From the NCBI GenBank assembly GCA_900754755.1, contig CAAEEC010000034.1, positions 1 to 5,401 of the forward strand: a DNA stretch of 5,401 bases, given 5' to 3'. The notes under the pieces were generated by a model. It was not told the DNA's origin. It saw nothing but the letters and a program-made list of their open reading frames with translations, and did not search any database. Origin of the DNA: Clostridia bacterium (GTDB taxonomy: Bacteria; Bacillota; Clostridia; Christensenellales; Aristaeellaceae). Below are positions 4,714 to 5,401 of the stretch, one piece after another (within the stretch, counting starts at the first letter, position 1; each line of letters opens with the position of its first letter). The position numbers were made by a program, and so were the translations under genes.

Positions 4714-4774
4714 TCAACAGGTTTTGGCAGGTGCATTTGTGGGCATGCTATGCAATATAGGGAGGCAATCGCAA

Positions 4775-5401
4775 ATGAAAAAGAAACTCAAATGGATTGG
4801 CATCGGCATCGGCTGCGCGGCCATCCTAGGATTGGCCGCACTGATTTGGGCGCTGGACATACCGCATTGGCAAACGCTGGATCTGAACAAAATCCAAAAT
4901 TATCAGCAAGCCGCCATTCTGTTCGATGGAAACGACGAAGAAATCGCCGTACTTGCCGGCGCGCAGCACCGCCGGGCCATTGCGCTAGAAGAAGTGCCGC
5001 AGCATGTGCGAGACGCCTTTCTAGCGGCAGAAGACGCGCGCTTTTACGAGCACCGCGGCATCGACGTATGGCGCATTGGCGGCGCTTTGCTGGCCGACAT
5101 GCGCAGCGGCGAATATTCCCAAGGCGCGTCGACCATTACCCAGCAGCTAATCAAGTTAACCCATCTAACCAGCGAAAAGTCCCTTTCCCGGAAAGCACAG
5201 GAGGCGTGGTTGGCCCTGCAGTTGGAACGGGAGATGAGCAAGGACGAAATCCTGGAAGCGTATCTCAACATTGTCTATTTCGGCGGCGCCGGTTCAGGCG
5301 TGGGCGCCTATGGCATCGAAGCCGCCGCGCAAACATTTTTTCAGAAATCCGCCAGCGAACTCACGCTTGCGGAAGGCGCTCTTTTGGCCGCGGTGATCAA
5401 A
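4775..5401 (+). CDS. Class A penicillin-binding protein, N-terminal part (cut by window end)
   Basis: This is the start of a bifunctional cell-wall enzyme that polymerises lipid II and cross-links peptidoglycan outside the membrane. The 209 visible residues run open to the window edge. A short basic N-terminus (MKKKLK) and one membrane anchor (about 7-27) precede the GT51 glycosyltransferase domain. Motif 1 is AEDARFYEHRG (85-95) with catalytic Glu86, motif 2 is QGASTITQQL (116-125), motif 3 is KDEILEAYLN (156-165) with the second glutamate, probably Glu158, and then GAYGIEAAAQTFF (177-189). The transpeptidase domain, if present, lies beyond the window; without it this would be a monofunctional glycosyltransferase. 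The start is supported by GGGAGG (4760-4765) nine bases before the ATG. The gene is divergent from ftsH across 110 bases, and no convincing promoter for it was found there. A vegetative or sporulation role cannot be decided from this part. Confidence 0.93.
   Translation, partial: MKKKLKWIGIGIGCAAILGLAALIWALDIPHWQTLDLNKIQNYQQAAILFDGNDEEIAVLAGAQHRRAIALEEVPQHVRDAFLAAEDARFYEHRGIDVWRIGGALLADMRSGEYSQGASTITQQLIKLTHLTSEKSLSRKAQEAWLALQLEREMSKDEILEAYLNIVYFGGAGSGVGAYGIEAAAQTFFQKSASELTLAEGALLAAVIK

Noticed and set aside
4724..4754. Possible promoter for the penicillin-binding protein gene (TTGGCA with TATGCA)
   Set aside because: The 19-base spacing and a poor -10 (3 of 6 conserved) make it too weak to list, and no sporulation-type promoter fits better.
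5044..5271. Minus-strand frame of 75 codons opposite the penicillin-binding protein gene
   Set aside because: It is antisense to clear GT51 motifs, with no ribosome binding site.

Overview
The window looks like a chromosomal segment of an endospore-forming Firmicute, most likely a member of the Clostridia. It carries the complete spoIIAA-spoIIAB-sigF operon, which controls the first forespore-specific sigma factor. Strong AGGAGG-type ribosome binding sites and near-consensus sigma-A promoters also fit that group. Genus cannot be told from this sequence. No mobile element, CRISPR array, tRNA or rRNA was seen, and no stretch longer than 300 bases lacks a gene.

Left part (1-1547, + strand): a non-coding stretch holds a leftward promoter serving something outside the window, a 52-base imperfect inverted repeat, and a rightward sigma-A promoter (TTGACG, 17-base spacer, TATAAT). 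The rightward promoter drives a 62-residue protein with eight cysteines. A perfect 16-bp hairpin follows at once, then a tyrosine recombinase of the XerC/XerD type with all six catalytic residues. The recombinase probably starts at a TTG (432) placed after a good ribosome binding site, not at the ATG at 417.

Central part (1548-4664, - strand): reading leftward, a short FtsH-like membrane AAA+ zinc protease is followed by spoIIAA (anti-anti-sigma), spoIIAB (anti-sigma and SpoIIAA kinase) and sigF. A sigma-A promoter lies before ftsH. A well-matched sigma-H promoter lies before spoIIAA, with three Spo0A-box matches at and upstream of it, two of them inside the 3' end of ftsH. This reproduces the Spo0A/sigma-H control known for spoIIA in Bacillus. 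The starts of spoIIAA, spoIIAB and sigF should be set downstream of the longest open frames. The stop codons of sigF and the recombinase gene abut with no base between them.

Right part (4665-5401): a 110-bp divergent spacer, then the 5' end of a class A penicillin-binding protein gene. The window covers its membrane anchor and most of its glycosyltransferase domain.

The main system here is known, not new. The less ordinary points are the FtsH with almost no extracytoplasmic domain beside spoIIA, the conserved-looking eight-cysteine protein in front of a recombinase, the perfect inverted repeat between those two genes, and a hairpin where the sigF ribosome binding site would be expected.
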